64,000 nucleotides of DNA from contig NZ_OZ245754.1 in assembly GCF_965227365.1 (NCBI RefSeq), forward strand, positions 682,001 through 746,000, given 5' to 3'. This DNA comes from Hwanghaeella sp965227365. GTDB taxonomy: Bacteria > Pseudomonadota > Alphaproteobacteria > UBA8366 > Aestuariispiraceae. Shown one piece after another: positions 63,577 through 64,000 of this stretch. The notes under the pieces are model-generated. The model ran no database searches, was not told where the DNA came from, and saw only the letters and a program-made list of their open reading frames with translations. A program made the translations under genes and the position numbers. Position 1 is the first letter of the stretch, and every line of letters begins with the position of its first letter.

Positions 63577-64000
63577 TGGCATCCGACCGGACTGATTTTT
63601 ACAGTTTTGCCGACGCGAATGGGCTCAGGGATGACGATGCGCAAAAGGCCGTTGATGAGGTAAACGCCCGGGTCGTTGCGGAGGGGCTGGAAGTGGTGCG
63701 GATTTCCTTTGTCGATCCGCACGGCATCTTGCGCGGTAAGACGATCACTGCCGATGGGTTGGACTCCGCCTTCCGGAACGGCATCACCATGCCGTCCTCG
63801 CTCTTGCTCAAAGATACGTCGAACGCGACCGTCTTTCCGGTTTGGAGCGAGGATGCGGGTTTTGGTGCGGGCCGTATGACGGGGGCCGAGGACATCGTGA
63901 TGATTCCCGACCCCGGCAGCTTCAAGGTTCTGCCCTGGTCCCCGCATACGGGTTGGATGTTGGCCGATCTGTATCATTCGGACGGTGCCCCGGTTTCGAT
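63577..64000 (+). CDS. Glutamine-synthetase-family protein (5' part, cut by window end)
   Basis: 141 codons are visible and the frame is open at the window edge. The N-terminal beta-grasp domain is recognisable: VVRISFVDPHGILRGKTI and then MIPDPGSFKVLPWSPHTGWM, as in GlnA-like gamma-glutamyl ligases rather than housekeeping GlnA. Such enzymes couple glutamate to amines, for example in polyamine or aniline breakdown. It starts 69 bases after the Rieske oxygenase gene. Confidence 0.85.

Noticed and set aside
1..64000. CRISPR arrays, tRNA or rRNA genes, insertion sequences
   Set aside because: No regularly spaced repeats, cloverleaf-like tRNA sequence, rRNA sequence or transposase was seen while reading both strands; short tRNA genes cannot be excluded without a model-based scan.

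Overview
The window is a GC-rich chromosomal segment from a respiratory, sulfur-oxidising alphaproteobacterium. The evidence is a complete sox thiosulfate-oxidation cluster, a complete ccoNOQP-GHIS high-affinity oxidase cluster next to an Fnr-type regulator, Tat-dependent redox enzymes, and a pca branch for protocatechuate. A Rhodospirillales-like marine or soil lineage fits the gene content, but no rRNA or other taxonomic marker is present, so this is inference.

Layout. 1-5862: the 3' end of a ketopantoate reductase gene, an SMR drug exporter, an AI-2E-type transporter followed by a DsbA-like thioredoxin protein, a KefB/CPA2 antiporter with an unusual acidic tail, and a TauD-type dioxygenase. 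5863-9788: a visibly more AT-rich accessory island. It holds a two-gene short-Argonaute defence system (DUF4365 nuclease-APAZ protein plus MID-PIWI Argonaute; SPARDA-type), then a 3' remnant of a PhyH gene sharing a 59-bp perfect repeat with the intact phyH beside it, and a small unknown gene. 9789-19560: intact phyH, a putative autoregulated ribbon-helix-helix protein with three phased CCGG repeats in its promoter region, pyruvate carboxylase, an orphan Tat-exported peptide-type binding protein, and a cytochrome c/PQQ sugar dehydrogenase pair. 19562-23877: a small exported protein, two short-chain dehydrogenases and a soluble PAS histidine kinase.

23994-33484: ccoN-O-Q-P-G-H-I-S all on the minus strand, a perfect FNR box upstream of ccoN, and an fnrL-like gene nearby. 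33752-42081: envelope genes. These are two paralogous lipoproteins flanking a papain-like protease/DUF4384 protein and an OmpA-domain protein, then ydbH with a fused YnbE-YdbL lipoprotein and a secreted FecR-like protein.

42261-58707: the sox region. soxW and two YeeE/YedE-like genes lie on plus. A minus-strand arm holds a membrane spermidine-synthase-like protein, a SoxH-like metallo-hydrolase fold with a degraded metal motif, soxF with a cytochrome c, a YeeE transporter, soxR, a GlcG/HbpS-like gene and soxS. The structural operon soxV-soxXYZABCD plus a DUF302 gene follows on plus. AT-rich repeat elements sit in the four sox promoter gaps. Thiosulfate would be bound on SoxYZ, oxidised by SoxAX, SoxB and SoxCD, and its electrons could reach the cbb3 oxidase through c-type cytochromes.

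59023-64000: pcaC, pcaH, pcaG, pcaB, then a Rieske oxygenase and the 5' part of a glutamine-synthetase-like gene. The last two suggest that an aromatic amine may be activated and fed into protocatechuate cleavage. No tRNA, rRNA, CRISPR array, transposase or integrase was recognised.
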